NCBI RefSeq assembly: GCF_009680455.1
Contig: NZ_WKRD01000003.1
Span: 248,001-312,000 of the forward strand
Origin: Lachnospira eligens
Lineage (GTDB): Bacteria > Bacillota > Clostridia > Lachnospirales > Lachnospiraceae
DNA: 64,000 nt
Direction: 5' to 3'
The first letter of the stretch is position 1. The number at the start of each line of letters is the position of its first letter. The notes beneath the pieces were generated by a model. It ran no database searches. It saw only the letters and a list, made by a program, of their open reading frames with translations, and was not told where the DNA came from. A program made the translations under genes and the position numbers. Below, in pieces: positions 1 through 9,292 of the stretch.

Positions 1-1
1 T

Positions 2-2155
2 GAGATTATAGCAGGCCTGTTTATAATGATGATTGTGTTTTTTATTGCTGTAAATGTTGATATAAAAACTACACAGGAAACACTTTCAGATACTGCGCAT
101 TATATTAATGAACAGTGCAACAGCTTTACAAGACTTAATCTTGCGTCAGAAACCAAGAGCCTGCTCAGGGTAATTGAAAGTGCGCAGCAGATAAAACATA
201 ATATCACATATGAGCGCAGCCTTTCAGATAAAGATATATTTACAGAAGAATTTATCAAAAAGAATATGCAGGAATGTTATCTGACGGCAGTTATAATCAT
301 GGATTCAAAAGGTAATCTTATAGCACAGGAATATACAGATGAATATGGTGCAGATGAGCTTAACGAATATCTTGACAGTACTTCACTTATTGATGTTGTT
401 GATAATACTGAAAAAACATACGCAATAAGAATTGACTGTGAAGATGGTTCATATGTTGACCTTGCAGCATGTGGTATGGCGGATTCAAGTGGGATAGTTG
501 TTGTTTATTACCACACACCGGCAGAGTATGTTAATAATTACAATCTTTCATTTACACATATATTATCAGGTTATGATGACAGGGAAGATGGAAAGATTGT
601 TGTTACAAAGGGAAATCAGATAATAGCGTCTAATGATGACAGTATGGTTGGTGAAGATATTGATAAATATAATGTTATTAAGAAGATAAAGGAGACTGGT
701 GCAAGTGGCAAAATAGTACATGCTGATAGTAACAGAAGGTGGGGTTCACATAATTATGGTCTTATGGAACGTGGGAGAGATTATTATGTGTATGTTTATA
801 TGCCGGAAAGAAATGTTTTTAAGACAACACCAAGAAATATGCAGTATACATTTGTTGCCTATATGTTTGCTGTACTTGTACTTAATATGATGCGCTGGAA
901 AACGGTTCAGGGATATGAGCGTGAACAGTATGAAATGCAGCAGCAGTATGCAAAGACACTGCAGGAAAAAAATGAACAGCTACAGGAGGCAGTACGCCGA
1001 GAGGAAAAGGCTAATGCTGCCAAGACTGATTTCTTATCAAGAATGACACATGATATAAGGACGCCGCTTAATGGCATAATCGGATTGTTAAGAATTGATG
1101 AGAGCCATAAAGAAGATACAGATATGATTAATACTAACAGAAAGAAAATGTCAATAGCTGCTAATCATCTTTTATCACTTATTAATGACATTCTCCAGAT
1201 GAGTAAGTTAGAGGATGGCCAGATTGAGCTTTCAAGAGAGATTGTGGATCTTAACAAGCTTGCAAAGGATATTATTACTATAGTTGAACAGCGTGCCTCA
1301 GATTCAGGTGTCAATCTTAAGTATGACAAGGTGGCAGGAAAAGTTATGTATCCATATGTATACGGAAGTCCTCTGCATTTACGCCAGTTATTTCTAAATA
1401 TATACGCTAACTGCATCAAATATAATAAAGCAGGAGGAATGGTTTCAACATATTTTAAATGTATTGGAACACAGGATGGAATTGTTACATATGAATGGAC
1501 TGTTACTGATACGGGAATTGGCATGAGTGAAGAATTTCTTGAACATATATTTGAACCATTTGTACAGGAAAAGACAGATGCCAGAAGTGTTTATCAGGGA
1601 ACAGGACTTGGTATGGCTATTGTTAAGAGTCTGGTTGACAAAATGAATGGAACAATTAGTGTCACAAGCAAGGAAGGGGAAGGCTCAACATTTGTAATCA
1701 GAATTCCTTTCGAGATTGCAAGCAAAGTTGAAGAAACGAAGGTCGATAAGGAAAAGAGCAGTAATGATATTTCGGGAATTAAGATTCTGCTAGCAGAGGA
1801 TAATGAACTTAATGCTGAGATTGCACAGACTCTTCTGGTGGATGAAGGCGCTAATGTTACTGTTGTCAGTGATGGTGAGCAGGCTGTCAGGGAATTTACA
1901 AGGTGTGCACCACATACATATGATGTGATTCTTATGGATATTATGATGCCAAAGCTTGACGGAATTGCCGCAACAAAAGCTATAAGAGATATGGAAAGAC
2001 CTGATGCTGTGGAGATTCCGATAATTGCAATGACAGCCAATGCATTTGAGGAGGATGCCAGAAAATGTGTTGAAGCCGGAATGAATGCTCATCTGTCAAA
2101 ACCTTTACAGATGGATGTTGTAGTTGGTACAATTGCACAGTATTATAAAAGATGA
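2..2155 (+). CDS. Hybrid sensor histidine kinase/response regulator (5' end cut by window)
   Basis: Membrane sensor kinase with a fused receiver domain. The frame is open to the left edge, so the N-terminus is missing; residues are counted from the first in-window Met (base 26). A hydrophobic segment at the edge and another at about 273-290 bracket an extracytoplasmic region of about 250 residues whose fold I cannot name (Cache-like by size only). A coiled coil (300-335) leads to a HisKA H-box with His342 in SRMTHDIRTPLNGI, a HATPase domain with DTGIGM and GTGLGMAI glycine boxes, and a C-terminal REC domain with the acidic pair in LLAEDNE, phosphoacceptor Asp638 in LMDIMMPK, and the Lys of SKPL. 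All catalytic residues are present. No partner response regulator is adjacent. The ligand is unknown. Confidence 0.93.
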   Translation, partial: EIIAGLFIMMIVFFIAVNVDIKTTQETLSDTAHYINEQCNSFTRLNLASETKSLLRVIESAQQIKHNITYERSLSDKDIFTEEFIKKNMQECYLTAVIIMDSKGNLIAQEYTDEYGADELNEYLDSTSLIDVVDNTEKTYAIRIDCEDGSYVDLAACGMADSSGIVVVYYHTPAEYVNNYNLSFTHILSGYDDREDGKIVVTKGNQIIASNDDSMVGEDIDKYNVIKKIKETGASGKIVHADSNRRWGSHNYGLMERGRDYYVYVYMPERNVFKTTPRNMQYTFVAYMFAVLVLNMMRWKTVQGYEREQYEMQQQYAKTLQEKNEQLQEAVRREEKANAAKTDFLSRMTHDIRTPLNGIIGLLRIDESHKEDTDMINTNRKKMSIAANHLLSLINDILQMSKLEDGQIELSREIVDLNKLAKDIITIVEQRASDSGVNLKYDKVAGKVMYPYVYGSPLHLRQLFLNIYANCIKYNKAGGMVSTYFKCIGTQDGIVTYEWTVTDTGIGMSEEFLEHIFEPFVQEKTDARSVYQGTGLGMAIVKSLVDKMNGTISVTSKEGEGSTFVIRIPFEIASKVEETKVDKEKSSNDISGIKILLAEDNELNAEIAQTLLVDEGANVTVVSDGEQAVREFTRCAPHTYDVILMDIMMPKLDGIAATKAIRDMERPDAVEIPIIAMTANAFEEDARKCVEAGMNAHLSKPLQMDVVVGTIAQYYKR

Positions 2156-2185
2156 TTATGCAGGATAAAGGAGTCTCTGCATAAT
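2155..2185 (+). terminator. Stem-loop after the kinase gene
   Basis: Perfect 9-bp inverted repeat ATTATGCAG / CTGCATAAT with a 13-base loop begins at the last base of the kinase stop codon. No T-run follows, so it may be a weak terminator or an RNA-stability hairpin. The next gene starts 27 bases later. Confidence 0.35.
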
Positions 2186-2211
2186 ACAATAACTGATAAA
2201 AGGGGATAGCT

Positions 2212-3015
2212 ATGATATGTAGTAATTGTGGAGCAGATATAGGAGATAACGAGACTGCATGCCCATATTGTGGTGCTATGCAGTATGAGAATTCTGAACA
2301 GAAGTACATGAAAGACCTGTACAATCTGAATGAAGGAATGGAGAAGCTGGATAAGAATACCAGAAAATACATCATAAAAAGTACAATGAAAAGTGTAGGT
2401 ATAGTATGTGCGGCAATAGCGGCAGCAGTTCTTGCCGGAAGTATGTTTGGATATGGTTCATATAAGAGCATGTATAATTCTTCACACAACAGGAAAGAGA
2501 TACACCAGTCATTAGATTGGTACAATAATAATATAGGTGAACTTAATTCATTATATGAAAAGCGGGACTATGCAGGCATTTCAGAACTGACAGATAGTTA
2601 TAAGGGCAGTTCAAGTGTTTTGGAAAAGTGGAGTCATTACAATTTTATTAATATTTATGATTATTATTATAAAAGGGTGGCAGATATCTACATTATGGTT
2701 CATAAAGGCGAAAAACTGAGTGATTATCAGTTTGGAACAGGCTTTGAAGAGTCACTTGACATGATATATTTCATTAATAATAAAAACGGATATAATTACC
2801 GTAGGTATGAGGGCTGTACGGCAGAAGAAAAAGAAACTGTGGACGGCTGGGTTGCAGAAGCACAGAATTATCTTAAGAATGTTGCAAAGGCGACGGACAA
2901 AGAAATTAATGATATGCTTAATGAATTGTATCAGAATGGCTATTATGATTACAAGCTTGGAAAGAGCTACGAAGAGTCATTTTATAAAAAATATAATGAG
3001 GGAGGGAACAACTGA
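2212..3015 (+). CDS. Zinc-ribbon, single-pass membrane protein (first of three related genes)
   Basis: Function unknown. An N-terminal zinc ribbon (Cys3-x2-Cys6 and Cys17-x2-Cys20) sits in the cytoplasm, followed by a charged linker, one membrane segment at about 62-83 and a roughly 180-residue predicted helical extracytoplasmic domain rich in Tyr, Asn and Asp. The domain carries a pattern of an acidic YEKRDYAGISEL helix and then an aromatic stretch (WSHYNFINIYDYYY). The same order appears in the next two genes, so I read the three as paralogs. The stop overlaps the next start (TGATG), indicating translational coupling. It follows the kinase gene by 56 bases and could be in its transcript. 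Confidence 0.85.
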   Translation: MICSNCGADIGDNETACPYCGAMQYENSEQKYMKDLYNLNEGMEKLDKNTRKYIIKSTMKSVGIVCAAIAAAVLAGSMFGYGSYKSMYNSSHNRKEIHQSLDWYNNNIGELNSLYEKRDYAGISELTDSYKGSSSVLEKWSHYNFINIYDYYYKRVADIYIMVHKGEKLSDYQFGTGFEESLDMIYFINNKNGYNYRRYEGCTAEEKETVDGWVAEAQNYLKNVAKATDKEINDMLNELYQNGYYDYKLGKSYEESFYKKYNEGGNN

Positions 3016-3764
3016 TGAAATGTAATAATTGCGGCGCACCTATACAGATGAATCAGAAGTTCTGTCCTAATTGCGGCTCGCCAAATGTGGAATTTAAGAA
3101 GCATATTGATGATATGGAACAATATAATAAAAAGTTTAACAGCACGCGTTCCAAAGTAATTGGTAACAGCAAATGGTTTGTGAATTATATTGCACCAATA
3201 ACAGCTCTTGTTATAACAATGACTGCACTTACACTGGCTATTATTGGTAAAAATTCAATGATTGGATACGATATAGCAAGAAAAAATCAGCAGAAATATT
3301 ATTCATCCCATAGTGATGAAATCCAGACAAAACTAAAGCTTCTGTTAGAAGCAGGAGACTATGCAACTCTGTACAGTATGGATTATGTGGGAGATTGTTC
3401 AATAAAGGATAATGATGATAAATACGCATGGAATGATTTTTACAATGTCGCAGGTGATTATGTGTATATAAGAAAAGGTATAATAAGTATGATGGAAAGG
3501 AATAATTCATCATATTATGGCGACGAATATATGAATACGATTTCAAGGGCTGTTGCGGACATGGAAGATATTGTCAGCAGACGTTTAAATTTATCATATC
3601 ATAGTGTATCGAAAGAAAGTATTAAGTATATAAATGATATATATGAAAAATCACATGAACTGTTAAAGGCATACTGCAATCTGACAGATGAGGACATAGC
3701 CGGACTTCCTGATATGTCACAGGCAGATATACTTACACTCATTACAAGGAGGAGCTTTGAATGA
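3015..3764 (+). CDS. Zinc-ribbon, single-pass membrane protein (second of three)
   Basis: Function unknown. The zinc ribbon has the same cysteine positions as its upstream neighbour (3, 6, 17, 20). One membrane segment lies at about 57-80, followed by an outside helical domain of about 165 residues containing LLLEAGDYATLYSM and then YAWNDFYNVAGDYVYI, matching the motif order of its neighbours. The start overlaps the preceding stop by one base and has a GGAGGG ribosome site inside the upstream gene. The stop overlaps the next start (ATGA). Zinc ribbons of this type are common as generic N-terminal modules of Firmicute membrane proteins and do not by themselves indicate DNA binding. Confidence 0.85.
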   Translation: MKCNNCGAPIQMNQKFCPNCGSPNVEFKKHIDDMEQYNKKFNSTRSKVIGNSKWFVNYIAPITALVITMTALTLAIIGKNSMIGYDIARKNQQKYYSSHSDEIQTKLKLLLEAGDYATLYSMDYVGDCSIKDNDDKYAWNDFYNVAGDYVYIRKGIISMMERNNSSYYGDEYMNTISRAVADMEDIVSRRLNLSYHSVSKESIKYINDIYEKSHELLKAYCNLTDEDIAGLPDMSQADILTLITRRSFE

Positions 3765-4192
3765 GAAAAAAGATGAAATTTAATATATCACTTCTGGCTT
3801 ATGTACTGTGTGCAATTATGATTATTATTATAATCCCATGTGTTTCAGATATATCAGGTGATGTATTCAGGAGTAAAGGAAGAATGTCGGGCTATGAAGA
3901 AGACAGTCTTTATAATGATTTTATAGAGAATAATTATGAAGGGCTTCTTGAAAAGACAGAATATAACACAGGCATAGGCAAAGATATTGATAAAGATACG
4001 CAGGACTACTATACATTTGCCATTGCATATAAAAAAGCTGTTGATTACAGGGTGTATGTGAATAATGGAGAAAATGAGAAAGCAGAACAGGTGGTTAAAG
4101 ATATAGATAATGCACAGTTTAATAATGTGCTGTTTAAGGAAGCACTTGAAAATGTAAAAAATATATATATTAGTAACGGACTGTCACAATAA
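3761..4192 (+). CDS. Small single-pass membrane protein (third of three)
   Basis: Function unknown. It lacks the zinc ribbon of the two upstream genes but keeps the rest of the layout: one membrane segment at about 8-30, then an outside helical domain with DFIENNYEGLLEKTE followed by YYTFAIAYKKAVDYRVYV. It overlaps the previous gene by four bases, with AAGGAGGAG as ribosome site. The three genes look like one co-translated unit, perhaps a membrane complex. The start of the ABC exporter lies about 60 bases downstream, so the exporter may be the functional partner. Confidence 0.8.
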   Translation: MRKKMKFNISLLAYVLCAIMIIIIIPCVSDISGDVFRSKGRMSGYEEDSLYNDFIENNYEGLLEKTEYNTGIGKDIDKDTQDYYTFAIAYKKAVDYRVYVNNGENEKAEQVVKDIDNAQFNNVLFKEALENVKNIYISNGLSQ

Positions 4193-4251
4193 TGTGTTAA
4201 TGTAATTGACTTTAAAAGAAAGATAACGAAGATAAACAGAGGATGATGAAG

Positions 4252-5997
4252 ATGAGTAACACAGGAAGGAATAATATCATGACCGACAGGGTGTCATATT
4301 ATTTTAAATCCCAGTGGAATATACTTCTGATAATAACGATATCTGGTCTTATATACAATCTCGGACTTCTTGCAGGTCCGTGGTTTGAAGGAAGAATGAC
4401 AGGCTGTCTTGTTAATATACTTGGTGGAAAATCAACATTTACAGATATGCTTATTCTTGTAATATGTTATGTGATTGCAATTGCAGTAGTGCAGATATCA
4501 AGGTATATAAAAAGATTCTATGTAAGAAGATTCGCTAATAATGTTAATAAGAACATGAAAGAGGTTTTGTATAACAGCCTTGTACATAAGAGCAGACCAC
4601 AGTTACAGGAAGAAGGAGCGGGAGATATTCTTACCAAGGCTATCCTGGATGTTGATGATTGTGCTGAAGGGATGAGAAAGTTCACGACTGAGATATTTGA
4701 TACGGGTGTTGCACTTGCAGCATATGCAGGAATGCTTCTTTTCTATGACTGGAGACTTGGGCTTATATGTATGATATTCCCGCCAATATCTTATATCATT
4801 GCAGAGAAGATGAAGGCTGTTGTACAAAAGACAGGTGCAGAATATAAGGTACAGTCAGGAAGACTTAGTGCGGCAACGCTTGAAAGAGCAGAAAATGCGG
4901 TTACATATCGTGTATATGGCTGTGAGCAGGAAAGAAAACAGGCGTATGAAGATAATCTTACAGCCTATGAAAAGTCGGCAGTAAGGGCTAATATATGGGG
5001 AACAGCATTTCCTCCGATATACAAGGTTATAGCACTTGCCGGAGTTATATTTATATTATATTTTGGAAGCAGAAATGTTCTGGGAACAGGCTGGAAAGAA
5101 TGGGATATTGCTATTTTGGCTACATATGTATCATGCTTTGCAAAGCTTTCTAAGAAGTCCTCACATGCAGCAAAGCTGTTTAATGCAGTACATAAGGCAC
5201 AGGTGTCATGGAAGAGAATTAAACCGCTTATGAAGCATGAAAATTATGAAGATGCGGATAACAGTGTAAAGTGTGACTCACTTGAAGTAAAAGGACTTAC
5301 ATTTGCTTATCCGGGAGGCCATGATATATTCGAAAATGTAACATTTGAAGCAGAAAAAGGTGACATAATCGGAGTAACGGGTTCTGTTGCATGTGGCAAG
5401 TCAACTCTTGGAAAGGTGTTTTTATGTGAATATCCATATAAGGGGAGCATTAAGATTGCAGGCAATGAACTTTCAGAACTTGATGATGCGAAAAAGGCAG
5501 GACTTGCAGCATATCTGGGACATGATCCGGAATTGTTTAATGATACAATTAGAAACAATATTCTTATGGGTGATGATGAGGATGTGGCTAAGCTTCTTAA
5601 GGCAGTGTGCTTTGACAAAGAAGTAAATGATATGGAAAACGGACAGGACACTTATGTTGGGAATACAGGTGTGAGACTGTCAGGAGGACAGGCACAGAGA
5701 CTTGCACTTGCCAGAACACTCTGCCATAAGAAGCCGTTAATTATATTAGATGATCCATTTTCAGCACTTGATAAGGACACTGAAAGAGAGGTATTTGCTA
5801 ATATTAAAGAATACACCAAGGATTGTATTGTGATTCTTATTTCACACAGATTATATCTGTTCCCACAGATGGATAAGGTTATATGGATGGAGAACGGAAA
5901 AACCATAGCCGGTACACATGATGAGATTATGAATAAATGCCCACAGTATGCGGTTCTTTATAATGAACAGAAGGGAGGCGCATCTGATGAAGAATAA
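4252..5997 (+). CDS. ABC exporter half-transporter, subunit 1 (degenerate Walker B)
   Basis: Fused membrane and nucleotide-binding half of a type IV (B-family) exporter. Six membrane helices fill roughly residues 20-310; the ATPase follows with Walker A GSVACGKST, an intact LSGGQAQRLALAR signature and Walker B LIILDDPFSALD. The catalytic Glu after Walker B is Asp, as in the degenerate half of heterodimeric exporters (established for that family). The H-loop His in LISHR is present. An ATG at 4243 is also in frame, but AGAGG ends directly before it; the ATG at 4252 has correct spacing. It overlaps the next gene, its evident partner. Substrate unknown; drug, lipid or peptide export is possible. 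Confidence 0.92.
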   Translation: MSNTGRNNIMTDRVSYYFKSQWNILLIITISGLIYNLGLLAGPWFEGRMTGCLVNILGGKSTFTDMLILVICYVIAIAVVQISRYIKRFYVRRFANNVNKNMKEVLYNSLVHKSRPQLQEEGAGDILTKAILDVDDCAEGMRKFTTEIFDTGVALAAYAGMLLFYDWRLGLICMIFPPISYIIAEKMKAVVQKTGAEYKVQSGRLSAATLERAENAVTYRVYGCEQERKQAYEDNLTAYEKSAVRANIWGTAFPPIYKVIALAGVIFILYFGSRNVLGTGWKEWDIAILATYVSCFAKLSKKSSHAAKLFNAVHKAQVSWKRIKPLMKHENYEDADNSVKCDSLEVKGLTFAYPGGHDIFENVTFEAEKGDIIGVTGSVACGKSTLGKVFLCEYPYKGSIKIAGNELSELDDAKKAGLAAYLGHDPELFNDTIRNNILMGDDEDVAKLLKAVCFDKEVNDMENGQDTYVGNTGVRLSGGQAQRLALARTLCHKKPLIILDDPFSALDKDTEREVFANIKEYTKDCIVILISHRLYLFPQMDKVIWMENGKTIAGTHDEIMNKCPQYAVLYNEQKGGASDEE

Positions 5998-7633
5998 AAG
6001 TGTTGGCAGAGTTATATTGAACACAATAAAAGAAAAGTGGATGCTTACAGCAGGAATTGCAATTACTGTTGTTGGCGCAATTGTAATGGCACTGTTTCCA
6101 CCACTTATTCTTGCAAAGATTATTGATACAGTTGCATCAGGTACAATGCCCACATTTTATATGGTTCTTATGTATTTCGGATTTCTTCTTGTAACCGGTT
6201 TTATGGAGAGTGCAAGAGAAACTTTTCTTACAGTATTCGGACAGAAGATTACACATTCATTAAGGAGTGCGTTGATGTATAAGTACAGCTGTCTTACAAC
6301 AAGCGGTCTTACAAGTCAGGAGCCGGGAACTGTTGTTTCAAGATTCGTTGGTGATGCTGATACAGTTGAGAATTTGTTTACATCAGGAATTATCAGTATG
6401 TTTGCTGATGCCTGTAAGATAATAAGTATAGTTGCTGTTATATGGTTTAAGAATAAGGGACTTGCCATTGTGCTTCTTGTTATTCTTCCATTCCTGTTCG
6501 TATTCACAAGAATTATTCAGAAGAATATGCTGGCAGCACAGATTGAGAACAGAAGAGCTGTAGGAAGAGCATCAGGACATGTGCCGGAAACTCTTCACAA
6601 CATAAGAACAATACATACACTTGGCAAGGAAAATTATATGGCAGAAAGATACGATGAATATATATGTGAAAGTTACGCAGCAGTTGAGAAAACTAATTTC
6701 TATGATGCAGTATATTCACCTGTAATTCTTACTCTCAATGCAATTGTTGTTGCTGTGGTAATGCTTTTTTCAGCATCAGGTAACCAGACAGTGCTTGCAT
6801 TTTTTGGTATGTCAGCAGGTACAGCAGTTGCGGTAATTAATTATATTTCACAGATATTTGCTCCTGTTGAGAGCCTTGGTATGGAGATTCAGACTATACA
6901 GTCAGCAATAGCCGGAGTACATAGAATAAATGAATTTTTCGAGATGGATGAATTATCAGTTAAGAAGGATTCATACATTGCAGACAATACAGCCATGGAA
7001 GCTGACAGTGATGTGATTGTCGATTTCAATAATGTAACATTTGCATATGATGATAAAAATGTTGTGGAGAACTTAAGTTTTTCTGTTAAGGAGGGCGAGC
7101 AGGTTACTCTGTCGGGAAGAACAGGTACAGGAAAGAGTACAATATTCAAGCTCCTTCTTGGGCTTTACGAGCCGGATAAAGGAAGCGTATCAATTGCAGG
7201 TCAGAAGGCTACGGCTATTCCGGATAGTGAAAAGAGGAGAATATATGGATATGTTGAGCAGACTTTTCATATGGTTTCAGGAACTGTCAAAGACCAGATA
7301 ACACTGTATGATGTATCAATTACTGATGAAGATGTAATTGAAGCAGCTAAGGCAGCAGGTATTCATGATGCAATTATGGAACTTGACAATGGATATGATA
7401 CTATATGCAAGCCAGAAGATTTCTCACAGGGACAGTGGCAGTTATTGTCAATTGCAAGGGCTGCAGCAGCAAAGCCTGAACTGCTTCTGCTAGATGAGAT
7501 AACAGCTAATCTTGATGCTGATACTGAGAAAAATGTGCTTGATGCATTAAACAGGGTAAGCAAGAACAGGACTGTTATATCAATATCTCACAGAACTAAT
7601 GCAAAAACGGGAAGAATTATAGAAATAGTTTAA
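5987..7633 (+). CDS. ABC exporter half-transporter, subunit 2 (degenerate signature)
   Basis: Second half of the exporter, 548 residues, with about six membrane helices and a C-terminal ATPase. Walker A is LSGRTGTGKST and Walker B LLLLDEITANLD with the catalytic Glu, but the signature is FSQGQWQLLSIARA instead of LSGGQ. Together with the upstream subunit this gives one canonical ATP site (this Walker A/B with the partner's LSGGQ) and one degenerate site, the classic heterodimer arrangement. A start at 5948 is in frame but lies deep in the upstream gene; AAGGGAGG places translation at 5987, overlapping by 11 bases. No terminator is obvious downstream. Confidence 0.93.
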   Translation: MKNKSVGRVILNTIKEKWMLTAGIAITVVGAIVMALFPPLILAKIIDTVASGTMPTFYMVLMYFGFLLVTGFMESARETFLTVFGQKITHSLRSALMYKYSCLTTSGLTSQEPGTVVSRFVGDADTVENLFTSGIISMFADACKIISIVAVIWFKNKGLAIVLLVILPFLFVFTRIIQKNMLAAQIENRRAVGRASGHVPETLHNIRTIHTLGKENYMAERYDEYICESYAAVEKTNFYDAVYSPVILTLNAIVVAVVMLFSASGNQTVLAFFGMSAGTAVAVINYISQIFAPVESLGMEIQTIQSAIAGVHRINEFFEMDELSVKKDSYIADNTAMEADSDVIVDFNNVTFAYDDKNVVENLSFSVKEGEQVTLSGRTGTGKSTIFKLLLGLYEPDKGSVSIAGQKATAIPDSEKRRIYGYVEQTFHMVSGTVKDQITLYDVSITDEDVIEAAKAAGIHDAIMELDNGYDTICKPEDFSQGQWQLLSIARAAAAKPELLLLDEITANLDADTEKNVLDALNRVSKNRTVISISHRTNAKTGRIIEIV

Positions 7634-7702
7634 TTTTATTAATGTTTCTACTGGCTTATTATGCATTAAAGAAGTATAATACCCATACAATATTATGTTC
7701 AA

Positions 7703-9181
7703 ATGAGAAAGTTGGTATGTTTTATGAATAATAGATGGGTTAAATATTTAATGGCAGGTTCTGTTACAGTTCTTATGGTGCTGGTGATAATATTTATCAT
7801 CAGATCTGTTAAGGAGAACAGTCTGGCGGTGTCATGCCCTGATACTTTAGTTGTTGAGTATGGAAGTACCGATGATGAAGCGGATATTAATGAAACTATT
7901 AAGAAGAATGTACTTAGAAAGAAAGATAATAAGACAAATATAGAGATTGAGGGAAATGTTGATGTCACAAAGCTTGGAAAGTATGACATTAAGATTGTTG
8001 CGTCAAGAAAGAAGAAACATATTTCTAGAAAAGTAGCAGTAAAAGTTGTGGATACCCAGGCACCTGTTATCAGTCTTTCAGGAGATACAGAGATTACCTT
8101 AGAAGCTGGAAGTAATTATGAAGAAGCAGGATTTTCTGCAGTTGATAATTATGATGGTGATATTACAGATAAAGTGGAGACTTCTGCGGAGGTTGACACA
8201 TATACAACAGGGGATACTACAATTGTATATTCAGTTAAAGATTCTTCTGGTAATGAAGCATTTACAGAACGTGTTATACATGTAGAAGATACTACAGCAC
8301 CACAGATATCACTTACTGGTGGTGAGGTGTATTATATCAGGATGGGAGATACATATAGTGAACCAGGGTATATAGCTGTGGATATGTGTGATGGAGATGT
8401 AACTGACAAGGTATCAGTATCTGGGAATGTTGATACAGCTAATGCAGGAAAATATACAGTAACATACAATGTATCTGATAATTGTGGTAACGAATCTGAA
8501 GTGCAAAGAACTGTGAAGGTAGTTGCACCAATGTCAGATGATGCAGTTAATCCGGGTGATAAAGTTGTTTATCTGACTTTTGATGATGGCCCCGGACCAT
8601 ATACAGAAAAGCTGCTTGATATTCTTGACAGATATAATGTTAAGGCAACATTTTTTGTTACTAATGGAAAACCGGACTATCAGAATCTTATTGCCCAGGA
8701 AGCACAGCGGGGGCATACTGTTGCAATACATTCAGCATCACATGATTATGCAAAGATATATCAGAGTGTAGACGCATATTTTGCAGATTTTGATGAGATG
8801 AACAGTATTATAACTGCACAGACTGGAAAAGCAGCAGATCTTGTAAGATTTCCAGGTGGTTCTAGTAACACAATAAGTAAAACGTACTGCTATGGCATAA
8901 TGAGCCAGCTTGTATGTGCTGTTGAAGAACGTGGATTTAGATATTGTGACTGGAATGTTTCTAGTGGAGATGCAGGTGGAACAACAAGCACATCACAGGT
9001 TGTGGCTAATGTTATAGAAGGAATTAAAAGTAATAATGTATCAGTAGTTTTACAGCATGATATAAAGAATTTTAGTGTTGATGCAGTTGAGCAGATAATA
9101 CAGTGGGGGTTATCGGAAGGGTATACATTTTTACCTATGACATCAACCACACCAATGTCACATCATGGCGTTAATAATTGA
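7703..9181 (+). CDS. Membrane-anchored polysaccharide deacetylase with Ig-like (DUF5011) domains
   Basis: Cell-surface carbohydrate esterase (CE4/NodB family), expected to remove acetyl groups from peptidoglycan or another wall polysaccharide. An N-terminal membrane anchor (about 12-32) is followed by a beta-rich region and two DUF5011-type Ig-like repeats, marked by DTQAPVISLSGD and DTTAPQISLTGG, each with GDITDKV-like cores. The C-terminal NodB domain has TFDDGP near residue 291 (catalytic Asp and metal Asp), the metal motif HSASH near 343-347, RFPGGSSN, and the C-terminal LQHD. All catalytic motifs are kept. The alternative start at 7724 is equally plausible since neither has a strong ribosome site. 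A TATAAT lies about 30 bases upstream. Confidence 0.9.
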   Translation: MRKLVCFMNNRWVKYLMAGSVTVLMVLVIIFIIRSVKENSLAVSCPDTLVVEYGSTDDEADINETIKKNVLRKKDNKTNIEIEGNVDVTKLGKYDIKIVASRKKKHISRKVAVKVVDTQAPVISLSGDTEITLEAGSNYEEAGFSAVDNYDGDITDKVETSAEVDTYTTGDTTIVYSVKDSSGNEAFTERVIHVEDTTAPQISLTGGEVYYIRMGDTYSEPGYIAVDMCDGDVTDKVSVSGNVDTANAGKYTVTYNVSDNCGNESEVQRTVKVVAPMSDDAVNPGDKVVYLTFDDGPGPYTEKLLDILDRYNVKATFFVTNGKPDYQNLIAQEAQRGHTVAIHSASHDYAKIYQSVDAYFADFDEMNSIITAQTGKAADLVRFPGGSSNTISKTYCYGIMSQLVCAVEERGFRYCDWNVSSGDAGGTTSTSQVVANVIEGIKSNNVSVVLQHDIKNFSVDAVEQIIQWGLSEGYTFLPMTSTTPMSHHGVNN

Positions 9182-9238
9182 TTTTAAAGTGACTTGAATT
9201 ATATATATTAATAACAGGTGGATTTGCTATTGGTATTG

Positions 9239-9247
9239 TGATATAAT
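9239..9247 (+). promoter_or_regulatory. Extended -10 promoter for the EAL/HD-GYP operon
   Basis: TGATATAAT reads as an extended -10 element about 45 bases ahead of the chosen EAL start. No good -35 is visible at 17 bases, which fits the extended -10 class. Sequence-only inference. Confidence 0.4.
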
Positions 9248-9292
9248 TCTATTATATTGAAAGTACGGATGTATATGAGGAGTGGAATCGTT

